From NCBI RefSeq assembly GCF_002914525.1, contig NZ_LODW01000059.1, forward strand, positions 310,001-374,000: a stretch of DNA of 64,000 nucleotides. Direction: 5' to 3'. This stretch comes from Rhizobium hidalgonense. Its GTDB lineage: Bacteria; Pseudomonadota; Alphaproteobacteria; Rhizobiales; Rhizobiaceae. Shown in pieces: positions 9,053 to 18,937 of the stretch. Position numbers and translations under genes: made by a program. Every line of letters starts with the position of its first letter. The first letter of the stretch is position 1. The notes beneath the pieces are model-generated. The model was not told where the DNA came from. It saw nothing but the letters and a program-made list of their open reading frames with translations, and ran no database searches.

Positions 9053-9657
9053 CCAGTTCCCCCCGCGCATAAGTCGATCCGGGCTGTTGAAAACAGCGAA
9101 AATCGTTTTCGCGGCTATATGTCCGCGCAGCCGATAACGCCGAATCGACTGAAGTCTAACGTGCATAAGCTACTTATCATATTCCTATACGAGCAGAAAT
9201 GGACGGACCGATAATTTTCGGGATGCGGCGATAACGACATTGGCGTCCCGTTCCTGTATCTAAATGAGCACGGGTTAACTCCGAAGGACGTACGGAAAGC
9301 CCAAATACTCACTTGCCAGTGCAATGCAGTTTCAAAGCACTCTCAACGTGAAGCGACAAATAATCACAACAAAATATGCAAGCAGAGGAGGATAGGTCGT
9401 GAACTATCGGGGCAATATTCGTGCGCGCTTTGCGCGAGTGTCCGCTTACGACAGGAATTCGGCGGGTTTCCTCTGCTCACCTTCGTGCGAGGCGCTCCTG
9501 AGGCCGGACATCGGCAAATAAGGACGCGAAGGGGTTGCGCGCAGGCCGAGGCCGTCTGTGTCGATGCGTAAAAGGCCGAGGCTTGCACGCAACCCTTACC
9601 ATATCCAACCATTGGCGAATTGACGCTGCCCATTTCTATGGCAGAACGGAGGCTAAG
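9053..9657. other. Non-coding stretch upstream of two divergent genes
   Basis: No convincing gene is seen. Open frames on either strand have no ribosome site and no recognisable sequence. The left end must contain the promoter of the minus-strand AraC gene and the right end that of the small plus-strand gene. Confidence 0.4.
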
Positions 9658-9858
9658 ATGACCACCACATGTGATGAGAAACATACCGAATTGAAGCCGA
9701 TTTCGATCTGCAGACGAGAGGTCGAAGTCGCCATGGTGGAAATGCTCGTCAGTTTGCAGAAACGTGGATGGACGGCTGCGGAATTGGCATTGGAGCTCGC
9801 AGATGCCTCCGAAGATCTCGTCATGCTGATCGCGACCAAAAGGCTTCGACCGCATTAG
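9658..9858 (+). CDS. Small hypothetical protein
   Basis: A 66-residue protein (MTTTCDEKHTELKPISICRREVEVAM...) with a proper ribosome site (CGGAGG at 9646-9651). The C-terminal part, RGWTAAELALELADASEDLVMLIATKRL, is predicted helical and looks like a small folded domain, but I do not recognise the family. It has no signal peptide. A RIME-type repeat begins at its stop codon. Confidence 0.55.
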   Translation: MTTTCDEKHTELKPISICRREVEVAMVEMLVSLQKRGWTAAELALELADASEDLVMLIATKRLRPH

Positions 9859-9959
9859 AGCAGTTCCAGGAAAAGTGCGAAGCGGTTTTCCGTCCGGGAT
9901 TGCGAAAAAACAAAAGGTAGAGCGGTTCGGCGCTTCCGTGAAAAGCTGCACCGCTCTAG
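9857..9959. repeat. RIME-type rhizobial intergenic mosaic element
   Basis: About 100 bases of the two-hairpin repeat widespread in Rhizobium intergenic DNA. The first half is GAGCAGTTCCAGGAAAAGTG plus AGCGGTTTTCC. The second half is closed by perfect 9-bp arms, TAGAGCGGT at 9918-9926 and ACCGCTCTA at 9950-9958. Related halves occur at about 20785-20914 and 44849-44882. Confidence 0.7.
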
Positions 9960-10232
9960 AAAAAAATCGCGTGGAATTGTGGCAGCACTGTCGGGCGCGG
10001 CGCAGTGATTTCCCACGCGATCATTACCCATCACGTCAGTCGCCGCGCCGGAGATGGCTTGACCATATCCCTGCGCCGCATTGATACGATGCCACGCCTC
10101 CCGTCGGCGGCGGTTCCTCCACTTCCGAACTCTTTCTGCCTCAGCTTTACGACCATCACTTGTCTACTAATTTTCGATGCGCTAATTTACAAGAATGAGT
10201 TGCATGCGTTTGTGCCGGCTCGATTGGGACGG

Positions 10233-11498
10233 ATGGCTGCAGCAGCGATATCTTCGGATGCCAACATGATCTGGAACCATCGCATTACGCGCATCGTTGT
10301 CGGCTTGCTGCTGCTGGCACTCGTGACTGTAGTCTCATTGCCGACGATCACCGGCTTTACCAGCCTTGATGGCACGGTCAATGCGCGGTTTGCTGTCGTT
10401 AATGCGCCGATCGACGGCACGATTGCGGAAGACCCCCTCAAGGTCGGCAGCGCGGTCAAAGCGGGACAATCGCTGGCTGAAATCAGAAATATGCGCATCA
10501 ATCACGCAATCCTCGCGTCGCTCGAGGCAGATCGCAATACGGCGCTCGACCGCGTTGCGGCGCTAAAAAAGGAACGGGAGGAGCTCTCGACGCTTCGCGA
10601 GGAATTGTCTGCCAGATTGGAAGTCTACAGGCAGACCACCATTGCCAATCTTGAGAGCGAAGTCGAAATCCTGCGGAAAAAAGTCGAAGTGTCGCAAGCG
10701 CAGGATCTGGTCGCGCAGGTCGACCTGAGCCGCCGGATGCAGCTCGAGTCAAAAGGCATTCTGACGCAGAAGCTGGTTGAGGCCGCGCGTGCTGCCGGCG
10801 CTGCGACCGGCGGCGAGGTCGAAATCAGCAATCTGACTGTCGATCAATTGCAACAAAGGCTCAATGCGGTCCGCCAGGGTATCTTTGTTTTCGGCGACGG
10901 ACAGAATGACGTGCCCTATTCGCGACAGCGTGAAGACGAGGTGGTCGTTCGCATCAATGACTTGAACTCGCGCATAGCGGAAAACGAGACACGAGCGACC
11001 GAAGTTCAAAAGCAGCTGGTCAAAGAGGCGGGCCGCGTCAGCAGCCTTGAATCCGCAACTGCAACAGCGCCGTTCGACGGCGTTGTTTGGACCAGGAGTA
11101 TCGTCAACGGTTCCAACGTCGTGCTGAACGACGAGTTGATGCGCCTTCTCGACTGTCGAGAGCTGTACGTGGATATCCTTGTCCCTGAGGTCAACTATGA
11201 CGAGATCTATCCAGGGCTCGTCGCGCAGGTGCGATTGTTCGGCCGCAGCGATGTCTTCCCAGGGACGGTCGTGTCCGTCAGAGGCAGTTCGGCTTCGGTT
11301 GACGCCGATTCCTTTGCCGCCAGTTTGCCGCCGTCGACACAACGCAATGCCCGCATTCGGGTTCGCCTCGATCCATCCTTCATGAACGACGACTTTGCGA
11401 ACTCCTGCCAGGTCGGACGCACAGTGCAGGTACGGTTTTCCAAACACGGCATCAACGTATCCAACTGGGTCAAAAGCCTGTGGTTCAGTATCTTGTAG
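10233..11498 (+). CDS. bgsB: HlyD-like membrane protein of the beta-glucan synthase operon (BgsB-like)
   Basis: A roughly 420-residue HlyD/membrane-fusion-type protein. One N-terminal membrane helix (ITRIVVGLLLLALVTVVSL) is followed by a biotinyl-lipoyl-like segment (VNAPIDGTIAEDPLKVGSAVKAGQSLAEI), a long coiled coil (from LEADRNTALDRVAALKKEREEL to about residue 230, with a second helical stretch) and a beta-barrel part (ATAPFDGVVWTRSIVNGSNV). It directly precedes, and overlaps by 19 bases, a cellulose-synthase-like transferase. This pair matches the Sinorhizobium meliloti bgsBA operon, which makes a mixed-linkage beta-glucan. In that system BgsB is needed for polymer secretion across the envelope. 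The start is uncertain: 10233, 10266 or an earlier codon (10005, 10089) are all open and none has a strong ribosome site. Confidence 0.75.
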   Translation: MAAAAISSDANMIWNHRITRIVVGLLLLALVTVVSLPTITGFTSLDGTVNARFAVVNAPIDGTIAEDPLKVGSAVKAGQSLAEIRNMRINHAILASLEADRNTALDRVAALKKEREELSTLREELSARLEVYRQTTIANLESEVEILRKKVEVSQAQDLVAQVDLSRRMQLESKGILTQKLVEAARAAGAATGGEVEISNLTVDQLQQRLNAVRQGIFVFGDGQNDVPYSRQREDEVVVRINDLNSRIAENETRATEVQKQLVKEAGRVSSLESATATAPFDGVVWTRSIVNGSNVVLNDELMRLLDCRELYVDILVPEVNYDEIYPGLVAQVRLFGRSDVFPGTVVSVRGSSASVDADSFAASLPPSTQRNARIRVRLDPSFMNDDFANSCQVGRTVQVRFSKHGINVSNWVKSLWFSIL

Positions 11499-13474
11499 CG
11501 CTGGCTCCGACCTTTGCAGTTTTGGCCTTCTTCTTCTTGGGGCCGTTCAATTGGTCGCGCCATCACACCTGGACACGGGCGGTGACCTGCGCGTTTGTCG
11601 CAGCAATCGCATTGCGATACATGTTCTGGCGTTTGACGGAGACAGTGCTTCCCTATCCCGACGGCGGTGCGAGTTTCTACTGGGTCTGGATCCTCTTCAT
11701 CGTCGAGATTCTGGCGTGCGTCGAAGTCATCCTTTTTCTGGTATTGATGAGCCGCTACGTCGATCGCAGCGCAGAGGCGGACAGGCTGGCGCGGGTTTTC
11801 TTTGCGCGGGAGCAGCGTGAGCTGCCGACTGTCGATGTTTTCATTCCTACCTATAATGAGCCGCTCGACGTACTCGAGCGAACCATCATCGGCGCCCGCT
11901 CGCTGGATTATCCTGCCGACAAGTTGAATGTGTATGTGCTTGACGATCAACGCCGAGATTGGCTGAAGGCCTATTGCGAGGAAAAGAAGGTCATCCACGT
12001 CACGCGCGGCGACAACAGCCACGCCAAAGCAGGCAATATGAACAATGGGCTGAAGGTCAGCTCGGGCGATTTTATTGCGATTTTCGACGCCGATTTTGTC
12101 CCCTATCGACATTTCCTTCGCCGGACGCTGCCCTTCTTTTGCGATGACAGCATCGGCATCGTCCAGACACCTCAACATTTCTTCAATGTCGATCCGGTGC
12201 AATCAAACCTTGGCCTGGAGAATATCTGGCCGGACGAGCAGCGCTTGTTCTTCGACGAGATCGCGCCCAGCCGAGATGCCTGGGACGTCAGTTTCTGCTG
12301 CGGTTCATGCTCGATTGCCCGCCGCAAGGCCGTCGACGCAATAGGCGGGTTTCCGACGGAGTCGATCACGGAAGACCTGCTGACAACGCTTTCGATGCTC
12401 AACAAAGGCTACAAGACGCGCTATCTGAACGAGCGGCTATCGATGGGGCTGGCCGCCGAAAACCTGACCGGGTATTTTGTGCAGCGTGAACGGTGGTGTC
12501 AGGGAGGTATTCAAACCCTTTACCTCTATAACGGGCCGCTGCGCGGCCCGGGATTGACGCTCTTTCAACGGATCATGTTCCTGCCGGCATCATGGCTGGT
12601 GCAGTATCTGGTTCGCTTCACGATATTGCTCGTCCCCATCGTCTATCTTTGGTTCGGCCTGCTCCCGCTCTATTTCACTGATATAGCCGATTATGTCTCG
12701 CATCAGGTGCCGTTGCTGGCGGCGTATTTTCTGCTCATGCTGTGGATCACGCCGACCCGTTATTTGCCTGTGGTTTCCAGCGCCGTCGGGACCTTTGCGA
12801 CATTCCGCATGTTTCCGACCGTGGTCTCGAGCCTGGTGAGGCCGTTTGGTAAGCCGTTCAGGGTGACGCCAAAGGGCAGCGGCAATGAGTCGAACCAGTT
12901 CGACCGCTACAGCTTTACCTGGATCGCAAGCATAGTCACGGTCACCGTCCTTGGTCTGCTGCTCAACGTCGTACCGGAAACGTCGCATGTACAGGGCCAG
13001 TTTTCGCCGGTCGCAGCCTGGTGGTCCGGTATCAATATCGTCGTCCTGCTCATCGCCTCGCTCATCTGCTTCGAGAAACCCCGGCGCCTGTTTCATGCGT
13101 TCAAGCTCGATGAGCCTGCTGTCGTCGACGATGTCTCCGGCCAAATCGTCAGCCTGGCACTGGACAAGGCCGTCGTTGCAGTCCCCACCATGGCCCGATT
13201 TCAATCCAAATCGGTCATGCTGAAACTCCACGGCTTCGCTCCGTTCAAGGCGGAGCTCGGGCAGGTCACTCAGCGAGGAAGGAGCGTAAGTCGCAGCGGC
13301 GACAAGCAAGCTTATTACCTGCATCTGTATTTCGAACTCAGCGGCGCTGCTCGCGACAGCATGATTGTCAAACTCTACACCGGTCAATATTCGAGGGATA
13401 TTCGCGACATCGACAAGGTTGCCGTCTCTCTTAATCTTTTGTTGCGGTCATTCGGGCGAACTCGAACCTTGTAG
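11480..13474 (+). CDS. bgsA: Cellulose-synthase-like glycosyltransferase, mixed-linkage beta-glucan synthase (BgsA-like)
   Basis: A 664-residue family-2 processive glycosyltransferase of the inner membrane. Two helices precede the catalytic domain. Catalytic motifs follow in order: VDVFIPTYNEP, YVLDDQRRDW, IFDADFVP (DxD), SITEDL and QRERWCQGG (the Q-x-x-RW motif). More helices follow (WLVQYLVRFTILLVPIVYLWF and others). The soluble C-terminus of about 100 residues shows no canonical PilZ RxxxR box. In S. meliloti BgsA this tail is reported to bind c-di-GMP without PilZ, which fits. It starts at GTG 11480 inside the HlyD-like gene, implying translational coupling. Alternatives are curdlan or cellulose synthase, but the HlyD partner and absence of bcsB/celA-type neighbours favour bgs. 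Confidence 0.78.
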   Translation: MVQYLVALAPTFAVLAFFFLGPFNWSRHHTWTRAVTCAFVAAIALRYMFWRLTETVLPYPDGGASFYWVWILFIVEILACVEVILFLVLMSRYVDRSAEADRLARVFFAREQRELPTVDVFIPTYNEPLDVLERTIIGARSLDYPADKLNVYVLDDQRRDWLKAYCEEKKVIHVTRGDNSHAKAGNMNNGLKVSSGDFIAIFDADFVPYRHFLRRTLPFFCDDSIGIVQTPQHFFNVDPVQSNLGLENIWPDEQRLFFDEIAPSRDAWDVSFCCGSCSIARRKAVDAIGGFPTESITEDLLTTLSMLNKGYKTRYLNERLSMGLAAENLTGYFVQRERWCQGGIQTLYLYNGPLRGPGLTLFQRIMFLPASWLVQYLVRFTILLVPIVYLWFGLLPLYFTDIADYVSHQVPLLAAYFLLMLWITPTRYLPVVSSAVGTFATFRMFPTVVSSLVRPFGKPFRVTPKGSGNESNQFDRYSFTWIASIVTVTVLGLLLNVVPETSHVQGQFSPVAAWWSGINIVVLLIASLICFEKPRRLFHAFKLDEPAVVDDVSGQIVSLALDKAVVAVPTMARFQSKSVMLKLHGFAPFKAELGQVTQRGRSVSRSGDKQAYYLHLYFELSGAARDSMIVKLYTGQYSRDIRDIDKVAVSLNLLLRSFGRTRTL

Positions 13475-14223
13475 TGCGATGCGCAAATCGCAGCAATAGG
13501 TTTCCCGGTATTACATACGGCGTCGCTTTCGCTTCTAGGGGAGGCAGAGAGCTTCGCCCATGACGAAGGCGATCAAACGACGATAGAGGATCCGGATCTG
13601 CTTGCAGGCGTGATCGTCGCCCCCCCGGTTAGCGATGGAAATGGCAAACCTGATCTGCTTCAAGACCGCAACGCTGACCGCTCTCGGATTTCAGAGAAAT
13701 GGCGTATAGGGGGAAGAGACGGCGTCCCAGAAGATCGAACATCTCGGCTTGATGTTTGGTTCGTTGGGACAATCACCGACTAGCGCGGTAAACGGCTTTG
13801 GCGTCCCTCCCGGTCAATTGACCTTTGGCCTCCTGGTCTTCCCCGATATTTGGGACTGGTATCTGCAATGGTGCGAACAGCGCCGTGAGGCGGCGGCACG
13901 AATGCCCGCAGGGACTCGCCCGCCACAGAGGATTCGACAAAGCGGCCATACCGCTGATTAGGCTCGGAATCAGACATGGTGAGTGTGATTTTCAACTATT
14001 TAAGCAAGGCGCTGTTTTCTTTAATAAGGAAGAAGCTAAGTTAAGCCCCCTTAAATAAGCGTCTCTCAATTCCACGCCTTGAAGGGATCCGAACCGGCGA
14101 CCTTGCGAAAGCCCGGTGCTCGCAAAAGGCTGAGCCGCAAGTCGACGAATGACGAGAACTCTCGATCTCGATGGGTGTTCCTATCGATCCATTTCCCAAG
14201 TCTGAGAAATCTGCCTCTAGGCA
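13475..14223. other. Long intergenic stretch with decayed sequences
   Basis: No intact gene is seen in about 750 bases. On the minus strand at about 13538-13665 there is an open stretch without a start codon, reading ...KQIRFAISIANRGGDD then HACKQIRILYRRLIAFVMGE before a stop, which looks like a C-terminal gene remnant. A tRNA-like remnant follows at 14073-14140. The region appears to be a graveyard of broken genes. Confidence 0.4.
14073..14140 (-). pseudogene. Degenerate tRNA-like sequence
   Basis: Read on the minus strand, this segment has a D-arm-like part (GGCTCAGCC ... GAGCACC) followed by GGTCGCCGGTTCGGATCC, close to the variable loop plus T-arm of alphaproteobacterial tRNA-Ala type genes. 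The anticodon stem does not pair, the T-stem is broken and there is no acceptor stem. If real it is a dead tRNA, perhaps left by an integration event. Confidence 0.35.
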
Positions 14224-14820
14224 TTAGCTACGGCCGGCGGCGATCAGCGCGTGCGCCGCATCGCGAAGCAAACCGGTCGCCTCGCCGGGTTCGAAGACCT
14301 GCATGCTGACAAAAGCGCCGTTGATCAGCACCGCGAGTTGCCCGGCAAGCCGGTCGGGTGCCGTAACCGCCAGTCTCCCGGCAATCGTCTTCAGGCGCCG
14401 CCGCATTTCACGCATGTGGGTTTCGGCAACTTTGCGGGCGGGGTGACCGGCTTCCGGAAACTCGGCCGCCGTGTTGATCTGCGGGCAGCCCCGGTAATTA
14501 TCCCGCCCGACTCGTTCGCCGATCCACTCGAAATGGGCGTCGAGTTCAGCTCCGGCGTCATCAGCGTGTTGTTCGGCTACCTGGTCCCAGGTGTTCCAGA
14601 AGTCCAGATCCTCGCGCTTCAGGAAGGCCGCGATCAAATCGTCCTTTGTGCCGAAGTGGCGGTAAAGGCTGGTTTTGGCGACACCGGATTTTTCAACCAC
14701 CAGATCGACGCCGACGGCACGCACGCCGCGCCGGTAGAAGAGTTCCGATGCCGTCTCGAGAATTCTGTCCCGGACATCGTTCACGGCCGGCGCAGGTGCG
14801 TTCACTGTGCTTTTTGTCAT
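14224..14820 (-). CDS. TetR-family transcriptional repressor
   Basis: A 198-residue TetR protein. Residues about 16-62 are the DNA-binding domain: RDRILETASELFYRRGVRAVGVDLVVEKSGVAKTSLYRHFGTKDDLIAAFL, a near-consensus TetR helix-turn-helix. The C-terminal half is the ligand pocket. It is transcribed away from a divergent NAD-binding reductase gene, and the 100-base gap carries an excellent TetR operator (14867-14910). Auto-repression and repression of the reductase are the obvious reading. The inducer is unknown. Confidence 0.9.
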   Translation of the reverse strand: MTKSTVNAPAPAVNDVRDRILETASELFYRRGVRAVGVDLVVEKSGVAKTSLYRHFGTKDDLIAAFLKREDLDFWNTWDQVAEQHADDAGAELDAHFEWIGERVGRDNYRGCPQINTAAEFPEAGHPARKVAETHMREMRRRLKTIAGRLAVTAPDRLAGQLAVLINGAFVSMQVFEPGEATGLLRDAAHALIAAGRS

Positions 14821-14859
14821 TTGTGTATCTCCAATTCAGTCACCCTAGCAGAAAGTCGG

Positions 14860-14910
14860 TTGACACGCTACAGACCTGTATGTTTTATTAAGTACAGACA
14901 GGTCTGTAGC
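14860..14910. promoter_or_regulatory. TetR operator with overlapping promoter elements
   Basis: TACAGACAGGTCTGTA (14893-14908) is a perfect 16-bp palindrome, 7+7 around AG. TACAGACCTGTA (14869-14880) is a second site of 5+5. Seen together, 14867-14879 and 14898-14910 are perfect 13-bp inverted arms. TTGACA at 14860-14865 is a likely -35 element for the rightward gene, so bound repressor would block RNA polymerase. Confidence 0.8.
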
Positions 14911-14923
14911 GATGGAGAGAGCG

Positions 14924-16003
14924 GTGACCACTCAACAAGCCGACATTATCAGAACATCACCCCACGCCGTGGCGGTCCTTGGCGCAAATGGCCATACCGG
15001 CCGTTTCGTCGTCGCCGAACTCTTACGGCGCGGGCTGAAGCCGATCGCGATCGGACGGAGCGCCGAACGATTGGCAGAGGCGGGCTTTGCCGAACGCGGC
15101 GTCGAATGCCGCGAAGCAGCGACAGAGGATGACGCGGCGCTGGACAGGGCACTCACTGGTGCGGCAGCGGTCATCAACTGCGCCGGCCCGTTCATGGACA
15201 CAGCTGACGCAGTCGTGCGTGCCGCGTTGCGGGCGGGCATCCATTATCTCGACGTAACGGCTGAACAGCCAAGCGTACAAGCGACGTTCGACCGGCATGA
15301 GGCTGCGGCCCGGAATGCCGGCGTAGCCGTCATCCCGGCCATGGGATTTTACGGCGGGCTGGCAGACCTGCTGGTGGCGGCCCTGATGGACGAATGGCAG
15401 CATGCCGACACTGTCGAAATCCGGATTGCACTAGACAGCTGGCTGCCGACGAAAGGCACGCGCGTGACCGGGGAAAAGAATACCGCAAAGCGCCTGGCGG
15501 TCAGCGGCGGGCAGCTTGGGCCTGTGCAGCAGCCGCCGGCCGAGAAAATATCCGTTTTGCCGGCGCCGTTCGGCCAGCAGACATTCGTCGAGCTTCCATT
15601 TTCGGAAGTGCCGTTGATCGCCCGCCACGTCCGGACCAAGGAATTGCACACCTTTCTCAGCACGATAGCTCTGCGGGATGTTCGGGATCCATCAACGCCC
15701 CCGCCTCAGGCCATCGATGAAACCGGACGATCGGCGCAGCGCTTTGCCGTTGAGGTGATCGTCACGCAAGGCGAGCTGCGCCGCCGGAGTCTCGCCCAGG
15801 GACAGGATATCTATGCCGTTACCGCGCCGATCATCTGCGAAGCGGTCCAGCGTATCCTGTCCGGTGAGATCCGTGATACCGGGGCAAAGCCACCGGCTGC
15901 CATTTTCCACGCCGCGAGTTTCCTGGGCGCACTCGGCCCCAATCTGTCGGTTGAGACATCGGAAACCTCAGATCTTCAGAAGGTCAGTCCATTGATGGCG
16001 TGA
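14924..16003 (+). CDS. Saccharopine-dehydrogenase-like / trans-acting enoyl reductase family protein
   Basis: A protein of about 359 residues with an N-terminal Rossmann fold (AVAVLGANGHTGRFVVAELLRRGLKPIAIGRSAERL) of the saccharopine-dehydrogenase NADP-binding type. INCAGPFMDTADAVVRAALRAGIHYLDVTAEQ follows, typical of the trans-acting enoyl reductase group. The substrate is unknown. GTG at 14924 is preferred as start because GGAGAG lies 5 bases upstream; the in-frame ATG at 14912 would sit directly against the operator with no leader. It is probably induced when the divergent TetR protein releases the operator. Confidence 0.8.
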   Translation: MTTQQADIIRTSPHAVAVLGANGHTGRFVVAELLRRGLKPIAIGRSAERLAEAGFAERGVECREAATEDDAALDRALTGAAAVINCAGPFMDTADAVVRAALRAGIHYLDVTAEQPSVQATFDRHEAAARNAGVAVIPAMGFYGGLADLLVAALMDEWQHADTVEIRIALDSWLPTKGTRVTGEKNTAKRLAVSGGQLGPVQQPPAEKISVLPAPFGQQTFVELPFSEVPLIARHVRTKELHTFLSTIALRDVRDPSTPPPQAIDETGRSAQRFAVEVIVTQGELRRRSLAQGQDIYAVTAPIICEAVQRILSGEIRDTGAKPPAAIFHAASFLGALGPNLSVETSETSDLQKVSPLMA

Positions 16004-16069
16004 GGGACCTCCAGTCTCCAACCTAATCAGGGAGCCTGTTGCTGCACAAATCCCCCGCGAAATCACTCA

Positions 16070-16101
16070 CCCTCGCAAAAGTCGGGCATTTTTTGCGAGG
16101 G
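16070..16101. terminator. Hairpin terminator between convergent genes
   Basis: CCCTCGCAAAA and TTTTGCGAGGG form an 11-bp stem around GTCGGGCATT, with T and A runs inside the stem on each side. It lies between the ends of the reductase and of the opposing ABC ATPase and could work in both directions. Confidence 0.65.
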
Positions 16102-16157
16102 ATCTCTGCGACACTCACATCGGCACGCCGCTCAGAGCGACCCACAGGGCATCAATC

Positions 16158-17201
<1,044 letters not shown>

Positions 17202-17220
17202 GTCGTTTATCCTCCAGAAA

Positions 17221-18933
17221 TTAAAGACCGAGCTGCCAGATTTCGGCGGCGAGCATATTGCCCTCGGGCGCGCTCAGGCGTACCGCGCGTACACCCTTGA
17301 AGCCGGGCAGCCGTTTGGTTCCCGTCCATCGGCCATCGTCGGCGAAGACCTCGAGCGAGCCCGCATCGAGGAATATCCGGATAGTCGACGGGCGTGCGCC
17401 CGCAGCGATATAGCGGGGCGATGTCTTGGCATTCGCCACCGAAAAGGGAATGCTCAGCCCATCATCGTTCAGCTGAACAACAACCGTTGCTTCGGAATGT
17501 TCGAATTCCAAACGGAACGCGTTGCCGGCTTCCTTCAGCGTCAGCAGGATTTCGATGGAGCCGTTGGCGAGATCGACGGCCTGGCCTTCCAAAAGACCTC
17601 CGACATCCAGTCGGTGCCGCCGCAGGCTTTCCGCACCTGACACCGGTGGTGTGATCAGCGCCCCGTTTCGCAATGCCAGCCGGCGCGGCAGGGTCATCGC
17701 CGTCGGCATGTCGATCTCTCTGGAAATATCCGTCCAGTTCGCAAGCCACGCAATGCCGACCGGGCCGTCCTCGTCGACGAAGGCCTGAAAGGCATAGGCA
17801 TCGGTGCCGAAATCCAATTCCTGTTCAAATTCCATGGAGAACTGTTGGCCATCGAAGCGGCCGACGGTCGCAGTCGTCATGTTGCGCCGGCCCGTTGCCG
17901 GGTCGCGGCTTGTGAGAAGACCGAAGATCAATGCCCAGCGCGTCGACGGGTCGCCTGCCGGACCGTCGAGCGGCACCATGCAGGGGCACTCCGCCGCCGT
18001 CATCCCGAAGCGGTTTTCGCGGTGAAGCATGCCGAGGAACGTCCAACCCGTCGCCGCAGCCGGATCATCTGTTTCGTAGAGCAGGATGACGCCGCCCTCG
18101 CGGTCCCGCGTGCCCAGCAACATCTTCCATTTGCCGTCGGGGCCTGAAAAGACGTAAGGGTCGCGGAAGTCAGTGGTCAGGCCGAGCCCGGTGGGACGCG
18201 CCGGCAGGATCAGGCTTGCCGGCTCGACATTGACAAGATCGCGGCTGGTGGCCGTGAACTGAACCTGTTCCTCCGGTTCCCGATCCTTCATATGCTCGGT
18301 GAAAAAGATGCGAATTCCGCTGCCATCAAGCGCGATCGCCGAGCCGGAAAATGCCCCGCCCCGCCCATCGGCCTGCGCGGCGAGTTCATCCGAAGGCGGA
18401 AGAAAGATCGGGAGATGCGTCCAGCGAAGATAGTCGTCCGAGACCGCATGACCCCAATGCATGTTGTTCCAGCGAAGGCTGTGGGGATAGTGCTGGTAGA
18501 AGAGGTGCAGCTTGCCGCCGAACCTTCCGAACCCGTTGGGATCGTTCATCCAGCCGAAAGGCGGGCGGAAGTGATAGCCGCCCGGTACGTCGGGGGTAGC
18601 ATTGGAAGGGCGGACGTGCAGTAGCCGGATGCCTTCTTCGAGAACGCGGGACTGACGGAAGGCATAGAGCACCGAGACCTCGGTCGTCGTGGGATCATAG
18701 GAAAAGACGGTCTCTCCGCCTCTTTCCAGCGTCAGTAACCGGAACTCGAATTCATGCGGATTTGAAGTTTCGACAGTACCGGCCGCATTTCCTTCGGCGT
18801 GTGCCGTCAGCCTTCCCGGGGCGGCGCCGTGCGACGCCTTGATCCAGGCATGGATCGTGGCCCCCTCGGGCAGGATGGCGCTGATCGTCTCCAGTTCCCT
18901 TTCATCGGATGGAGAAATCGCTTGGCTTGTCAT
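17221..18933 (-). CDS. Glycoside hydrolase family 32 (beta-fructosidase)
   Basis: A 570-residue GH32 enzyme that cleaves terminal fructose from sucrose or fructo-oligosaccharides. The nucleophile motif is GWMNDPNG near residue 130. The RDP motif (DFRDPYVF) and the acid/base EC motif (AAECPCMV) follow at about 250 and 305. The C-terminal 150 residues are the usual beta-sandwich. An N-terminal extension of about 110 residues precedes the catalytic propeller and has no signal peptide, so the enzyme is cytoplasmic and works on imported sugar. ATG 18933 is preferred over the TTG just before it. It lies between permease and ATPase genes of one operon. Whether it prefers sucrose, levan fragments or inulin fragments is not readable. 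Confidence 0.9.
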   Translation of the reverse strand: MTSQAISPSDERELETISAILPEGATIHAWIKASHGAAPGRLTAHAEGNAAGTVETSNPHEFEFRLLTLERGGETVFSYDPTTTEVSVLYAFRQSRVLEEGIRLLHVRPSNATPDVPGGYHFRPPFGWMNDPNGFGRFGGKLHLFYQHYPHSLRWNNMHWGHAVSDDYLRWTHLPIFLPPSDELAAQADGRGGAFSGSAIALDGSGIRIFFTEHMKDREPEEQVQFTATSRDLVNVEPASLILPARPTGLGLTTDFRDPYVFSGPDGKWKMLLGTRDREGGVILLYETDDPAAATGWTFLGMLHRENRFGMTAAECPCMVPLDGPAGDPSTRWALIFGLLTSRDPATGRRNMTTATVGRFDGQQFSMEFEQELDFGTDAYAFQAFVDEDGPVGIAWLANWTDISREIDMPTAMTLPRRLALRNGALITPPVSGAESLRRHRLDVGGLLEGQAVDLANGSIEILLTLKEAGNAFRLEFEHSEATVVVQLNDDGLSIPFSVANAKTSPRYIAAGARPSTIRIFLDAGSLEVFADDGRWTGTKRLPGFKGVRAVRLSAPEGNMLAAEIWQLGL

Positions 18934-18937
18934 CAAT

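Noticed and set aside
9364..9951. 195-codon minus-strand frame over the small gene and the RIME element
   Set aside because: It covers a repeat, has no ribosome site and no recognisable sequence.
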